A stretch of DNA of 64,000 nucleotides from Aneurinibacillus terranovensis DSM 18919 (GCF_000430625.1 NZ_AUMJ01000004.1:115492-179491); one strand, 5' to 3'. Counted from the stretch's first letter, positions 54,911-63,945 are shown. The notes: generated by a model not told the origin, from the letters alone. Translations and numbers: made by a program.

Positions 54911-57004
54911 ATGGAAATGAACCAGTATCTGGACATGTTTATCGAGGAGTCGAAGGAACATATCCAGGCGATTAATGACCATTTGTTAGAGCTCGAAAAT
55001 GACCCGGAAAATACGGATATTGTAAATGAAATCTTTCGTTCTGCCCATACATTAAAAGGGATGGCGGCAACCATGGGCTTCGAAGACATGACCACGCTCA
55101 CCCACGAAATGGAAAATGTTCTTGACCAGGTCCGCAACCATAAGCTGGTTGTCAATAGCGATATCATGGACGTGATTTTTCACTGTGTTGACCTGCTCGA
55201 AGGCATGGTGTATTCCATTGCAGGCGGTGGCGACGGCAAAGAAGATGTGTCCCAGGTTGTGGCCCAGCTGCAGGCCATTTTAAAAGGGGAAACGCCTGCT
55301 TCCACCCCCGCAAAAGCAGGGAATTCGCCGGATATAGCGGCCGGCGAACAAGGCGCGGCGGGCTTGGCGGAAGGGGAGGAAGAACCTGCGGCAGCCGCTT
55401 CGGCTTCGGCCATTCCGGCTGATGCGTTTGATGAATATGAACTCACTGTGTTGGAGCAGTCTCTGAAGTCAGGGCACCAGGCCTTCTGGATCCATACCTT
55501 GATACGGGACGACTGCGTGCTGAAAGCGGCCCGGGCCTATATGGTCTATACCAGCCTGGAATCGCTTGGGGAGGTCATCAAGACCAGCCCTTCAGTCGAA
55601 GAAATTGAAGAAGAGAAATTTGACCGTTCCTTTGAAATTGTGCTGCTGACAAAGGAAAGCCAGGAGATAGTGGAAGCCGCCGTGCTGGGCGTTTCCGAGA
55701 TTGAACGGGCAGACATTCACGCGATCAATCTGGATGAGTTTAAATCGCGCCACGTAAAAGAGCGGCAGAAACCCGCACCTTCCGCCGCCAGGCAAAAAGC
55801 GGCCGGAAAAGAGGGAGCGGAGAAAAACGAGGCCGCACCGAAAAAATCAACGGCGGGCAAAACCATCCGCGTCGATATAGAGCGGTTGGACGTGCTGATG
55901 AACCTGTTCAGTGAGCTGGTGATTGACCGGGGGCGCCTGGAACAGCTGGCTAACGAAGTCAACAAAAGCGCGCTGACTGAGACGGTGGAACACATGAGCC
56001 GCATCAGCGGGGATTTGCAGAGCATCATCCTGACGATGCGCATGGTCCCGGTCGAACAGGTGTTTAACCGGTTCCCGCGCATGGTGCGGGACCTGGCAAA
56101 AGATTTGAATAAGAAGATCAACCTGGAAATCATCGGGGCGGAAACAGAATTAGACCGGACCGTGATTGATGAAATCGGGGATCCGCTTGTCCACCTTCTC
56201 CGAAACTCACTCGACCACGGGATTGAATCCGGGGAGCAGCGTCGCGCAGCCGGGAAACCGGAAGAGGGGCTCGTCCAGTTAAAAGCGTACCACAGCGGCA
56301 ACCATGTGTTCATTGAAGTTAAGGACGACGGGGCGGGCATTAACCGGGAAAAGGTGCTGAGCAAAGCGATCGAACGGGGAATTGTCACCGAACAGCAGGT
56401 GCATGCGCTGTCCAATAAGCAAATTGATGAACTGCTGTTTGCTTCCGGGCTGAGTACGGCAGAAAAGATTTCGGATATATCCGGACGCGGAGTAGGGCTT
56501 GATGTGGTGAAAACCAAAATTGAATCGCTCGGTGGAAGCGTAGGCATTGATTCCAATCCGGGAGTCGGCACCACCTTCTTAATCCAGCTTCCGCTTACGC
56601 TGTCGATCATCTCGGCCATGCTGGTGCAGGTGGAAGAGGAGAAGTACGCCGTGCCGCTCAGTTCGATCATTGAGACCGCGGTCTTCTCGCCGGATGAGAT
56701 TATGCACGCTCATCGTCAGGATGTGATTGACTTCCGCGGCCGGGTCGTTCCACTCGTCTCCTTAAAATCGCTGTTCTCTATCCCGGATAACGGAATCCCG
56801 AAAGATAAAGACATTTCCGTTGTTATCGTCCGTAAAGGGGAGAAAATGGCGGGACTAGTGGTGGATTCCTTTATTGGCCAGCAGGAAATTGTCCTTAAGT
56901 CGCTTGGCAAATACCTGGTGAATGTGTTTGCGATCTCAGGCGCGACCATTCTGGGGGACGGTCAGGTGGCGCTCATTATTGACTGCAATGCACTGATTAA
57001 ATAA
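54911..57004 (+). CDS. cheA: Chemotaxis histidine kinase CheA
   Basis: Receptor-coupled kinase that phosphorylates CheY and CheB. It has 697 residues. The P1 domain has His46 (FRSAHTLKGMAATMG). P2 is set in a Pro/Ala/Glu-rich linker. The P3 dimerisation segment is IRVDIERLDVLMNLFSELVI. The P4 kinase contains HLLRNSLDHGIE (N box), DDGAGI, and SGRGVGLDVVKTKIE. P5 is CheW-like (YAVPLSSIIETAVF). AAGGAGG lies 11 nt before the ATG at 54911; the ATG at 54917 is also possible. Base composition in the kinase part is noticeably richer in G and C than in the preceding flagellar genes. Confidence 0.97.
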   Translation: MEMNQYLDMFIEESKEHIQAINDHLLELENDPENTDIVNEIFRSAHTLKGMAATMGFEDMTTLTHEMENVLDQVRNHKLVVNSDIMDVIFHCVDLLEGMVYSIAGGGDGKEDVSQVVAQLQAILKGETPASTPAKAGNSPDIAAGEQGAAGLAEGEEEPAAAASASAIPADAFDEYELTVLEQSLKSGHQAFWIHTLIRDDCVLKAARAYMVYTSLESLGEVIKTSPSVEEIEEEKFDRSFEIVLLTKESQEIVEAAVLGVSEIERADIHAINLDEFKSRHVKERQKPAPSAARQKAAGKEGAEKNEAAPKKSTAGKTIRVDIERLDVLMNLFSELVIDRGRLEQLANEVNKSALTETVEHMSRISGDLQSIILTMRMVPVEQVFNRFPRMVRDLAKDLNKKINLEIIGAETELDRTVIDEIGDPLVHLLRNSLDHGIESGEQRRAAGKPEEGLVQLKAYHSGNHVFIEVKDDGAGINREKVLSKAIERGIVTEQQVHALSNKQIDELLFASGLSTAEKISDISGRGVGLDVVKTKIESLGGSVGIDSNPGVGTTFLIQLPLTLSIISAMLVQVEEEKYAVPLSSIIETAVFSPDEIMHAHRQDVIDFRGRVVPLVSLKSLFSIPDNGIPKDKDISVVIVRKGEKMAGLVVDSFIGQQEIVLKSLGKYLVNVFAISGATILGDGQVALIIDCNALIK

Positions 57005-57051
57005 AAAAGGCGCAATTCAAGGAAATACGAGTACAGAGGGAGCGGAAACAA

Positions 57052-57522
57052 ATGGTTGATCATACGGCTATAACGGAAGATATTAAGGTCATAGTATTTC
57101 GATTGTTGGAAGAAGAATACGGCGTAGAGGTTCATCAGGTCCGGTCAATCGAACGGATGGAAACCATTACCCGTGTGCCCCGGTCACCGGAATTCGTAAA
57201 AGGCGTTATAAATCTGCGCGGCGTTGTTACGCCGATCATTGATCTTCGCGGAAGATTTGGCCTTGAGGAAGCGCCTTATACTGAATCGACCCGCATCATC
57301 ATTGTAGTGGCAGGTGGACTGGAAGTAGGTCTGATTGTTGATGCTGCCAATGACGTCATTGACATCCCGGTAAATGCGATTGAACCGCCACCGGAAGTGG
57401 TGGGGGGTATTGAAGCGGTCTACCTGCGGGGAGTTGCTAAGTTAGAAAGCCGTCTGCTTATTTTATTGAACCTGGACCGTGTTCTTAATAAAGAAGAGCT
57501 TCAGCTTGTGGCCAAATTGTAA
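57052..57522 (+). CDS. cheW: Chemotaxis coupling protein CheW
   Basis: Links CheA to receptors. It has 156 residues. The CheW fold shows VFRLLEEEYGVEVHQVRSIE, VKGVINLRGVVTPIIDLRGR, VAGGLEVGLIVDAANDVIDI and LESRLLILLNLDRVL. It is the last gene of the flagellar/chemotaxis run. In B. subtilis cheC, cheD and sigD come next; here a terminator and unrelated genes follow. Confidence 0.96.
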   Translation: MVDHTAITEDIKVIVFRLLEEEYGVEVHQVRSIERMETITRVPRSPEFVKGVINLRGVVTPIIDLRGRFGLEEAPYTESTRIIIVVAGGLEVGLIVDAANDVIDIPVNAIEPPPEVVGGIEAVYLRGVAKLESRLLILLNLDRVLNKEELQLVAKL

Positions 57523-57540
57523 GGAACCGCAGGACAAAAG

Positions 57541-57561
57541 AAACGCAAACGCTGTGTTTTT
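57541..57561 (+). terminator. Weak rho-independent terminator after cheW
   Basis: AAACGCA (57541-57547) pairs with TGTGTTT (57553-57559), with one G-U pair, then TTTTTC. Modest stability, but well placed at the end of the che run. Confidence 0.5.
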
Positions 57562-57640
57562 CATTCGCTCTTCATCCAAACCAATACTCCTCCTAGTTAA
57601 TATAAATAAAATAAAGGGAAGAATAGGAGGGGTATAGAAC

Positions 57641-57766
57641 ATGTCAAATGTAGAATTGGGCTTTATTGGTGCGATTCTCGTTGTTATCGCAGGAATTATC
57701 GGCCTTGTTATTGCCTATCGGGACCTGACTGGAGAAGGCGGTGAACCCGTCATTTTCATCCCATAA
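57641..57766 (+). CDS. Small single-span membrane protein, unknown
   Basis: A 41-residue ORF with a very good ribosome site (TAGGAGGGG, 57625-57633, 7 nt before the ATG). The sequence starts MSNVELGFIGAILVVIAGII, continues GLVIAYRDLTGEGGEPVIFI and ends in Pro. Residues about 7-26 form one hydrophobic helix, followed by a short acidic and glycine-rich tail. It is preceded by an AT-rich 60 nt that may hold a promoter. I do not recognise the family. Real translation is likely from the start signals, but function is unknown. Confidence 0.6.
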   Translation: MSNVELGFIGAILVVIAGIIGLVIAYRDLTGEGGEPVIFIP

Positions 57767-57877
57767 CCGGGGGAAACGTCCATGATACCCCCTCATCCAG
57801 ATGCACGGCATGTTTAAAATGTGATATTATATTTCTTTGAAGGATATAAGCTGGGTGAAGAAAGGAATCTTTACGAT

Positions 57878-58102
57878 ATGGCAAATCAATTTCGTGTTTG
57901 TGATGAATGTAAAATGATTAACATAAAAACGCTTGTTCCAAAATTGAAAGAAATCGATCCGGACGCCGAATTTGAAATAGGCTGTCAGTCCTACTGCGGG
58001 ATCGGATTTAAAAAGAGCTTTGCTGTAGTAAACGGCCGCTATCTCACAGCGCTAACAGAAGAGCAGCTGTTAGATAAAGTTAAAAAACACCTGAAAAGAT
58101 AA
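57878..58102 (+). CDS. DUF1450 family protein, YuzB-like
   Basis: A 74-residue protein with two cysteine pairs, CDEC near the N-terminus and CQSYC in the middle, followed by GIGFKKSFAVVNGRYL. This is the pattern of the DUF1450/YuzB family, small thioredoxin-like-fold proteins of unknown role. I take the ATG at 57878; an upstream in-frame start at 57821 would precede the GAAAGGAATC ribosome site. It is followed by a strong terminator and stands alone. Confidence 0.75.
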   Translation: MANQFRVCDECKMINIKTLVPKLKEIDPDAEFEIGCQSYCGIGFKKSFAVVNGRYLTALTEEQLLDKVKKHLKR

Positions 58103-58107
58103 ACTCA

Positions 58108-58141
58108 AGTGCCCTTTCCTCATCGATGCGGGCACTTTTTG
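58108..58141 (+). terminator. Rho-independent terminator after the DUF1450 gene
   Basis: AAGTGCCC (58108-58115) pairs with GGGCACTT (58131-58138), followed by a T-run to 58141. The loop is 15 nt. Confidence 0.8.
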
Positions 58142-58154
58142 TTTGGGGGGCGCG

Positions 58155-58357
58155 AATGGAATGGTCCGGTTTTATTTTTTGCGGGTTTTTCCTTGCAGGG
58201 AAGTATAAACTGTCCGTGCTTCTCTTCCGCTTCGAGGCGGCCCGAAACATCCGGGTATCTCAATGATGGAGACAGTCGGGCCTAAAAGCCCCTCCAAGCT
58301 CCAGAGAAGCACTGGGTAGCGGAAAAAAGCAAAAAAATAAAACCGGCCCATTCCATT
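58155..58357. repeat. 203-bp palindromic element, copy C
   Basis: The same length and termini as copy B at 22774-22976 (AATGGAATGG at the left end, CCATTCCATT at the right), in the same orientation. It fills the space between the DUF1450 terminator and the antiporter stop codon, ending about 8 bp from the stop. A spurious open frame on the minus strand (58172-58378) arises from it. Confidence 0.88.
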
Positions 58358-58364
58358 CACTGCA

Positions 58365-60215
58365 CTACTGCAGCTCATCTTTCAAAGCCCGCAGGCTTTC
58401 CAATGAGCCTGTTGCAAGCAGGCGGTCACCGACCTGCAGGATGGTGTAGCCGTGCGGTACGATGGAATCGTCATTACGGTAAATGCGGAGAATGAGTGCG
58501 TCCCCCAGAAACGGTAAATTTCGCAGGGAAGCCCCATTATACCTGCGGTTTCCTACCGTGATGGTTTGTAAAACATCGTGTTTACGGGTAATGAATTCGA
58601 AGGCGGTTGGTGATTCAACAAGCGACTTCAGCAGCGTACTTGCAGAAAATAAAGTCGAAAAAAGGGTAAAGCCTTCTTTTTTCACTTCTTCCTGCCGTTC
58701 GAAATCCTCCATGCGGACAATAATTTGCCTGCAGCCTTTTTCTTTGGCATGGTATGCCAATTCCAAATTCCTCTCGTTATCACTAGTTGTAAGTACGAGA
58801 ATATCTTTATCAAAAACACAGTTTGCTTCCAGCGTCTTACGTGTAAAGTCGGGGAGGGCGCTTACCGCTTCAAACTGATTTTGCAGCTTGGGGTTCATTT
58901 TCATATACTCTTGAATCTCGGTTGGCCCGTTTTTTTGGGTATATAGGGTAACATCATAGCCTTCTTGCTTTAGTTCCAGCGCGACAGGCAGCGTAATTCG
59001 GTTAAGGCCAACGATCCCGACAGAAGTGCGGGTGAGCTCTTCCGCTGGCGCTGTCCGGTTAAACACAATCGGCGAAATTAAACAGGTAAGAATCGCAACG
59101 AGAATAAGGCTGTCATGCAGCAGCTGATCAATCATCTTCAGGTCTAATGCCAGGGCCGTCGCGGCAATGACCAGGCTCAGTGTCGATGTAAGGAGCGTGC
59201 CTGCACTGATGGTCTGCTTCCAGCTAAACCATCTGCGTAAAACGAGCAGCGGAGTAACTTTCGATACATACAGCGCCACGAGCAGCAGCGGGATGAAAAG
59301 ATAAACTTGCTGATTTTTAAGCAGCATCCACAGATTAAGCTTCGCTCCGACCATAACAAAGAAAATCGGGATTAAGAAGCCATAGCCAAACGCGTCAAGC
59401 TGGCGAACGAATTCTTTTTTCGGCGAAAGAGCGGACACAATGACGCCGGCTAGAAACGCGCCGATAATATTTTCCGCTCCCATTTTCTCGGACAGGGCGA
59501 CAAATAAAATAATGAGCAGAAAAACTCCCCGCATCCCGATTTGAACGGTGCCCCTGGAAAGCTTATCGAGGGCGGCCGAAGAGTGCCTGTGAAAAATTTT
59601 AATAATCCGGTATAAACCAAACGTAACAGCGAAAAGTGCAAGAAGCAGCAATGGTTTTGTCGAATCCTTTGCCTGGAAGGAAACGAAAATAGCTAATAAG
59701 ATCATGGTGACGAAATCGGAAATAACGGCAATTAGCAGAATCGTTTGCCCGAGCGCTGTGTCCATCATTTTTCGCTCTTTTAAAACAGGGACAACCACGC
59801 CAAGTGAGATCGTGGAAATAATGAGTGTCATAAACCACACCGGCATCATAAGCCCCATCCAACTTAAACCGAATGATACGGCGAAAGAAGCAATAAATAC
59901 AAGGACAAATGCCACAATAGCAATAAACAGCGGATTCGTTTTTTTGCCGCCGTTTTTTGAAGAAAAGGAATCAAAATCAATCTCGAGGCCGCTTAAAAAC
60001 ATCAAAAAAATAAGTCCGAGTAAAGATAGAATAGAAAGCCATTCATCTTCGTGAACAATGTTTAAGCCGGTTTTACCAATTAGCATGCCGGCAATAATTT
60101 CAGCAACAACAAGCGGGACGGCGCTCCATCTAAGACGGTGTAGAATAAAGGGCACCACAAAAGCCACACATATCACAATTAGCAAGGATGTCGGGGAATG
60201 AGCTGTATTATCCAT
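58365..60215 (-). CDS. Monovalent cation:proton antiporter, CPA2 family with RCK domain
   Basis: Membrane antiporter of 616 residues from the ATG at 60215; a GTG at 60221 is also possible. About twelve transmembrane segments span roughly 1-385 (Na_H_Exchanger fold; GLIFLMFLSGLEIDF is the conserved core of helix 3). A TrkA-N nucleotide-binding domain (about 400-520, SVGIVGLNRITLPVALELKQ) and a C-terminal TrkA-C domain (about 525-610) follow, so gating by ligand is likely. The architecture resembles B. subtilis YjbQ and KefB-like transporters. The ion (Na or K) cannot be told from sequence. A universal stress gene lies upstream on the same strand. Confidence 0.88.
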   Translation of the reverse strand: MDNTAHSPTSLLIVICVAFVVPFILHRLRWSAVPLVVAEIIAGMLIGKTGLNIVHEDEWLSILSLLGLIFLMFLSGLEIDFDSFSSKNGGKKTNPLFIAIVAFVLVFIASFAVSFGLSWMGLMMPVWFMTLIISTISLGVVVPVLKERKMMDTALGQTILLIAVISDFVTMILLAIFVSFQAKDSTKPLLLLALFAVTFGLYRIIKIFHRHSSAALDKLSRGTVQIGMRGVFLLIILFVALSEKMGAENIIGAFLAGVIVSALSPKKEFVRQLDAFGYGFLIPIFFVMVGAKLNLWMLLKNQQVYLFIPLLLVALYVSKVTPLLVLRRWFSWKQTISAGTLLTSTLSLVIAATALALDLKMIDQLLHDSLILVAILTCLISPIVFNRTAPAEELTRTSVGIVGLNRITLPVALELKQEGYDVTLYTQKNGPTEIQEYMKMNPKLQNQFEAVSALPDFTRKTLEANCVFDKDILVLTTSDNERNLELAYHAKEKGCRQIIVRMEDFERQEEVKKEGFTLFSTLFSASTLLKSLVESPTAFEFITRKHDVLQTITVGNRRYNGASLRNLPFLGDALILRIYRNDDSIVPHGYTILQVGDRLLATGSLESLRALKDELQ

Positions 60216-60258
60216 GTTCACGCTTCTTTCTAGACATATTTATCTTTTGTTCATAAAA

Positions 60259-60298
60259 TAAAGACCAATCGAAGATATATATTTTCGATTGGTCTTTT
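60259..60298 (-). terminator. Bidirectional terminator hairpin after the uspA-like gene
   Basis: AAAGACCAATCGAA pairs with TTCGATTGGTCTTTT around an AT-rich loop, with T-runs on both strands. It stands between the uspA-like stop and the antiporter start on the minus strand. Confidence 0.8.
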
Positions 60299-60425
60299 AC
60301 CTGCTGTACATTAGTACTTGTGCAGATACCGAATAGGGGGTAGCGATGACGAGTGTCGCCATGTTAGCTCCGTGTTATTCCGTCGCAGGGGGCTCAGCCT
60401 GGTGCAGAGGAAGATTAAACACCCA

Positions 60426-60839
60426 TTATTTTACAAGGAGCACGTCGCATTCGGCGTGCTGGCTGATGGCATAGCTGACACTGCCGAGCATAAGCCGTTC
60501 ATACCCGGATAAACCGCGGGAACCGATAATGATTAAATCAACTTCTAATTCCTGCGCTTTATCAAGAATAAGTCTTTTCGGATCTTCTTCTGCAATAATT
60601 TTATCGAAAGAAACGGACTTTTCTGTGAAGAGGGGTGCTGCTTCTTCGACTTTATTATTCCAGTAACGCAGGATTTCATCCTGGTTGGGTTTTTGGCCCG
60701 GAAAAAATGGAGAGATCGAGGGGTATGCGGTAACAATTGTGACGTGCGCTCCCGTGGAGGCTGCAATGTCTGCCGCCTTTTGCGCTGCACGTATAGCGTG
60801 GTCCGAACCATCAAAAGCAAGTAGAATATGACGATACAT
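60426..60839 (-). CDS. Universal stress protein, UspA family
   Basis: A 137-residue Usp domain from the ATG at 60837-60839, after GGAGGAATTTTAC on the minus strand. The N-terminus MYRHILLAFDGSDHAIRA is typical. The ATP-binding motif G-2x-G-9x-GS is present (GSRGLSGYERLMLGSVSYAI), so it is likely of the nucleotide-binding class. It has its own strong promoter. Usp proteins often regulate or accompany ion transporters, and the antiporter follows, but a terminator lies between them. Confidence 0.92.
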   Translation of the reverse strand: MYRHILLAFDGSDHAIRAAQKAADIAASTGAHVTIVTAYPSISPFFPGQKPNQDEILRYWNNKVEEAAPLFTEKSVSFDKIIAEEDPKRLILDKAQELEVDLIIIGSRGLSGYERLMLGSVSYAISQHAECDVLLVK

Positions 60840-60873
60840 GTAAAATTCCTCCACTATTCGTAGTATTGTCTTC

Positions 60874-60902
60874 ATTGTAAAGGGCGAAAGGCAATTCGTC
60901 AA
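60874..60902 (-). promoter_or_regulatory. Sigma-A-type promoter for the uspA-like gene
   Basis: On the minus strand TTGACG (60897-60902), 17-bp spacer, TACAAT (60874-60879). This gives a leader of about 30 nt with the Shine-Dalgarno near its end. Confidence 0.75.
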
Positions 60903-61054
60903 AAGGCAAAGGGAGGATTTGGCATAGAAATACAGAAAATAAACAAAGAGCTCCTACTTTCATAGGCAGGTTTTAGACACCGACTTGAGAATCTATTTTC
61001 AAGAAATACTGTATATAAATTAAGAAACCCACATGCAGGAAGGCAGGATGATCT

Positions 61055-61999
61055 GTGTCAAAATGGAAGATATCCGGTAGCTGGCTTGAATATACGGCAG
61101 GAGAAGCCGAGGCAGGATGGACGGTAGAATCCCTGTTAAAAGAACGTTTGTCTATTTCCGGGCGAATGATTCAGCGATTAACGCGAAAAAAAGGGATTTT
61201 TTTAAACAGGAAGCAGCCCTTTCTTCAGAAAAAGGTGAAAGCCGGTGACCTGATTAAAGTAAACATAGAAGATAAGGCTGAGCCCGTCCTTCCTCCGGTG
61301 GCCATGGATTTATGTATATTATATGAAGATGATGCCGTATTGGTGCTTAATAAACCGGCCGGAATCATCGTTCATCCTGTTAATCGTGAACAGGACGCTA
61401 CCCTGGCCCACGGGATCGCCTATTACTGGCAGAGCAAGGGGAAACGGTGTGCTGTCCGGCCTGTGCATCGCCTGGACAAAGATACAACCGGTGCCATTCT
61501 TATTGCAGGCAGCGGCTATATTCACCAGATGCTGGATAAGGAGCTGCGAGAGCATAGGATTCGCAGAACGTATCTTGCATTGGTAGAAGGGCATGCGGGA
61601 GAAGAAGGAGAGAAGAGGACGTTTGCCGATCCGATCGACAGAGAACCCGGACATGCCGTACGGCGCCGCGTTGATGTCCGGGGGGAAAAAGCCGTTACCC
61701 ATTATACAGTACGGGCCCTGTATCCTTCTGTGCCCGGGCTGGCGGAAAACGGAGCTACTCTTGTAGAGGTAGAGCTCGAAACAGGCCGAACACACCAGAT
61801 TCGGGTCCATTTCAGCCATCATGGGCACCCGCTGCTTGGCGACAGGCTGTACGGCGCCGCTGCCGGTTCAGGGATAAACAGGCAAATGCTGCACGCAGTA
61901 AGCCTTTCGTTTTGCCATCCGGTTACAGGGGAAAAAATAGAATGTAGCGCAGAAATACCGGAAGATATGCGACAGCTAATGGGTAAATTGCAAATGTGA
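61055..61999 (+). CDS. RluA/RluD family pseudouridine synthase
   Basis: Isomerises uridine to pseudouridine in rRNA or tRNA. It has 314 residues from the GTG at 61055, about 8 nt after GGAAGGCAGG. An N-terminal S4-like region (LKERLSISGRMIQRLTRKKG) precedes the catalytic domain. Asp141 lies in PVHRLDKDTTGAILI, and RTHQIRVHFSHHGHPLLGD is the C-terminal signature. Which base it modifies is not clear; Bacillales have several paralogues. It overlaps the next gene's signals by a few bases. Confidence 0.92.
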   Translation: MSKWKISGSWLEYTAGEAEAGWTVESLLKERLSISGRMIQRLTRKKGIFLNRKQPFLQKKVKAGDLIKVNIEDKAEPVLPPVAMDLCILYEDDAVLVLNKPAGIIVHPVNREQDATLAHGIAYYWQSKGKRCAVRPVHRLDKDTTGAILIAGSGYIHQMLDKELREHRIRRTYLALVEGHAGEEGEKRTFADPIDREPGHAVRRRVDVRGEKAVTHYTVRALYPSVPGLAENGATLVEVELETGRTHQIRVHFSHHGHPLLGDRLYGAAAGSGINRQMLHAVSLSFCHPVTGEKIECSAEIPEDMRQLMGKLQM

Positions 62000-62016
62000 G
62001 GAGAGGGGTGTATTGG

Positions 62017-63324
62017 ATGGAACGTTTACGGGAGGAGAAAGTTTTTAAAGATCCGGTTCACCGGTACGTTCATGTGCGGGATAAACTGATTTGGGACCTT
62101 ATTGGCACAAAGGAATTTCAGCGCCTGCGCAGAATTCGCCAGCTGGGGACCTGTTACGTAACGTTCCACGGAGCGGAACACAGTCGGTTCAATCACAGCC
62201 TTGGCGTATACGAAGTGATGCGGCGCATTGTCAAGCAATTCGAAGGGCGTATTCACTTTTCACCGGAGGAGAAGCTGCTCTGCTTCAGTGCGGCACTGCT
62301 TCATGATATTGGACACGGCCCGTTCTCTCATTCCTTTGAAAAAGTTTTTCACACGGACCATGAGGAGTGGACACAGCGAATTTTGCTAGGGGATACGGAG
62401 GCCAATCGCGTACTGCGTACCGTCTCTCCTGACTTTCCGCAAAAAGTTGCGCAGGTCATTGGAAAAACGTACGAAAATAAATTAATCACAAGCCTGATTT
62501 CCAGCCAGTTTGATGCGGATCGTATGGATTATTTGCTTCGCGATACATATTATACGGGTACAAACTACGGTTCCTTCGATATTGAACGGATACTTCGCGT
62601 CATGCGTCCTTACAACAATATGGTTGTGATTAAACATACCGGAATGCACGCGGTAGAAGACTATATTGTGGCAAGGTACCAGATGTACTGGCAGGTTTAC
62701 TTTCATCCGGTCACCCGGAGTGCCGAAGTCATTCTGCAAAAAATATTTCAAAGGGTTCATGTGCTATATGGGAGCGGCTATGTGTTTGCGAGGAATCCCG
62801 ATCACTTTATCCGCCTGTTTAAAAAGCACATTACACTCGAAGAATATCTTGCACTCGACGAACCAGTCGTATTATTTTATATGTGTGAATGGAGCAAGGA
62901 AAAAGACCCGATTTTACGTGATTTATGCGATCGGTTTATAAACCGCAGACTTTTTAAATATATTGAGCATGACGAAAGAATAACCGGTCCGGAGTGGAGG
63001 CGGGAATTGCAGGAGCGCTTTCGCCAGGCGGGAATCGACCCTAACTATTATCTTGTGGAGGATTCGCCGTCTGATTTACCGTATGACATTTACCGGATTG
63101 GTGACGATTCCGGTGAGCGTATCCCGATTTATCTTCTCATGCCTGATGGCAATTTGGAGGAATTATCTCTTCGCTCGGCCATCGTTGAATCCATATCGGG
63201 AAAGCGGCGCTACGATTATAAGCTGTATTTTCCGCTGGATCTGTTGGAGGACGGGACGAAGGATCAACGGGTTGTAAATGAAATTAAGCAGCTGCTGCGG
63301 ATTACGAATCGGGCCGCGCTGTGA
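62017..63324 (+). CDS. ywfO: HD-domain hydrolase, YwfO family
   Basis: Putative dNTP triphosphohydrolase-like enzyme. It has 435 residues from the ATG at 62017, after GAGGAGAGGGG; the GTG at 61996 overlaps the previous stop. The N-terminus KVFKDPVHRYVHVRDKLIWD and RLRRIRQLGTCYVTFHGAEH are family hallmarks. The metal site is His60, His96-Asp97 (LLHDIGHGPFSHS) and the later Asp of QFDADRMDYLLRD. It resembles B. subtilis YwfO (433 residues), whose physiological substrate is not settled. Confidence 0.88.
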   Translation: MERLREEKVFKDPVHRYVHVRDKLIWDLIGTKEFQRLRRIRQLGTCYVTFHGAEHSRFNHSLGVYEVMRRIVKQFEGRIHFSPEEKLLCFSAALLHDIGHGPFSHSFEKVFHTDHEEWTQRILLGDTEANRVLRTVSPDFPQKVAQVIGKTYENKLITSLISSQFDADRMDYLLRDTYYTGTNYGSFDIERILRVMRPYNNMVVIKHTGMHAVEDYIVARYQMYWQVYFHPVTRSAEVILQKIFQRVHVLYGSGYVFARNPDHFIRLFKKHITLEEYLALDEPVVLFYMCEWSKEKDPILRDLCDRFINRRLFKYIEHDERITGPEWRRELQERFRQAGIDPNYYLVEDSPSDLPYDIYRIGDDSGERIPIYLLMPDGNLEELSLRSAIVESISGKRRYDYKLYFPLDLLEDGTKDQRVVNEIKQLLRITNRAAL

Positions 63325-63338
63325 AAGGAGAATGACTA

Positions 63339-63857
63339 ATGGATTTGTTTAACAATAAAGGGAAGCAAGGCGGATTTAATATTATTAGCAATAAAAATCA
63401 GGTGCACGGGGGATATGGCGCCGGTATGATCGATCTGGGCAACGTCTCTTCGATTATTTTGGATGAGGAATCGGCGTATATTGATGTAGGAGCTCTGCAC
63501 GCCAAAAGTGCCGTCGAAAAAGGGATTAAATTCTCTGCCAATAAAGAAGATGTGCCGAATGGAAAACACTACTGGCTTATCTGGGTAGCCGTAGACCAGA
63601 GTGAGCAGGGCGGTTATTATGCGGGTGTCACAGCCTGCGAGATGCTGATTGATAAAGAAGCGCGCCGAGGTTGGAAAATCCTTGCGGATCATGTAAATAA
63701 AATGGATTATGCTATGAAGCGTCGGTACATGCTGGACGGATTAAACGGGAAAGAAACGAAAAACCTGCGGGAACTTCTCATGAGCCATAATCCGAAATTT
63801 TGGGAAAATTCGCCGACTGAACTAAAGTCGAAATTAACGGAAGAACCAGCTGAGTGA
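63339..63857 (+). CDS. ywhD: YwhD family protein, unknown function
   Basis: A 172-residue protein with the same length and sequence type as B. subtilis YwhD. Signature stretches are KQGGFNIISNKNQVHGGYGA, IDLGNVSSIILDEESAYIDV, KHYWLIWVAVDQSEQGGYYA and ARRGWKILADHVNKMDYAMK. No known domain with a function is visible. The ATG follows AAAGGAGAATG. It follows the ywfO-like gene by 14 nt, so the two are co-transcribed. Confidence 0.9.
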   Translation: MDLFNNKGKQGGFNIISNKNQVHGGYGAGMIDLGNVSSIILDEESAYIDVGALHAKSAVEKGIKFSANKEDVPNGKHYWLIWVAVDQSEQGGYYAGVTACEMLIDKEARRGWKILADHVNKMDYAMKRRYMLDGLNGKETKNLRELLMSHNPKFWENSPTELKSKLTEEPAE

Positions 63858-63915
63858 ATTTTGTGTGAGTTTGTGGAACAAAAGTGAACGTAATGTGAAA
63901 TTTCTCTATCATCAA

Positions 63916-63945
63916 TTGATCGCCTCATTAAAAGTAAGGTAAAAT
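63916..63945 (+). promoter_or_regulatory. Candidate promoter for a gene beyond the window
   Basis: TTGATC (63916-63921), 18-bp spacer, TAAAAT (63940-63945). No ORF starts within the last 140 bases. In B. subtilis a penicillin-binding protein gene follows ywhD. Confidence 0.5.

Noticed and set aside
58172..58378. 68-codon minus-strand frame beside the antiporter
   Set aside because: It lies almost entirely in the palindromic repeat and is a product of it.
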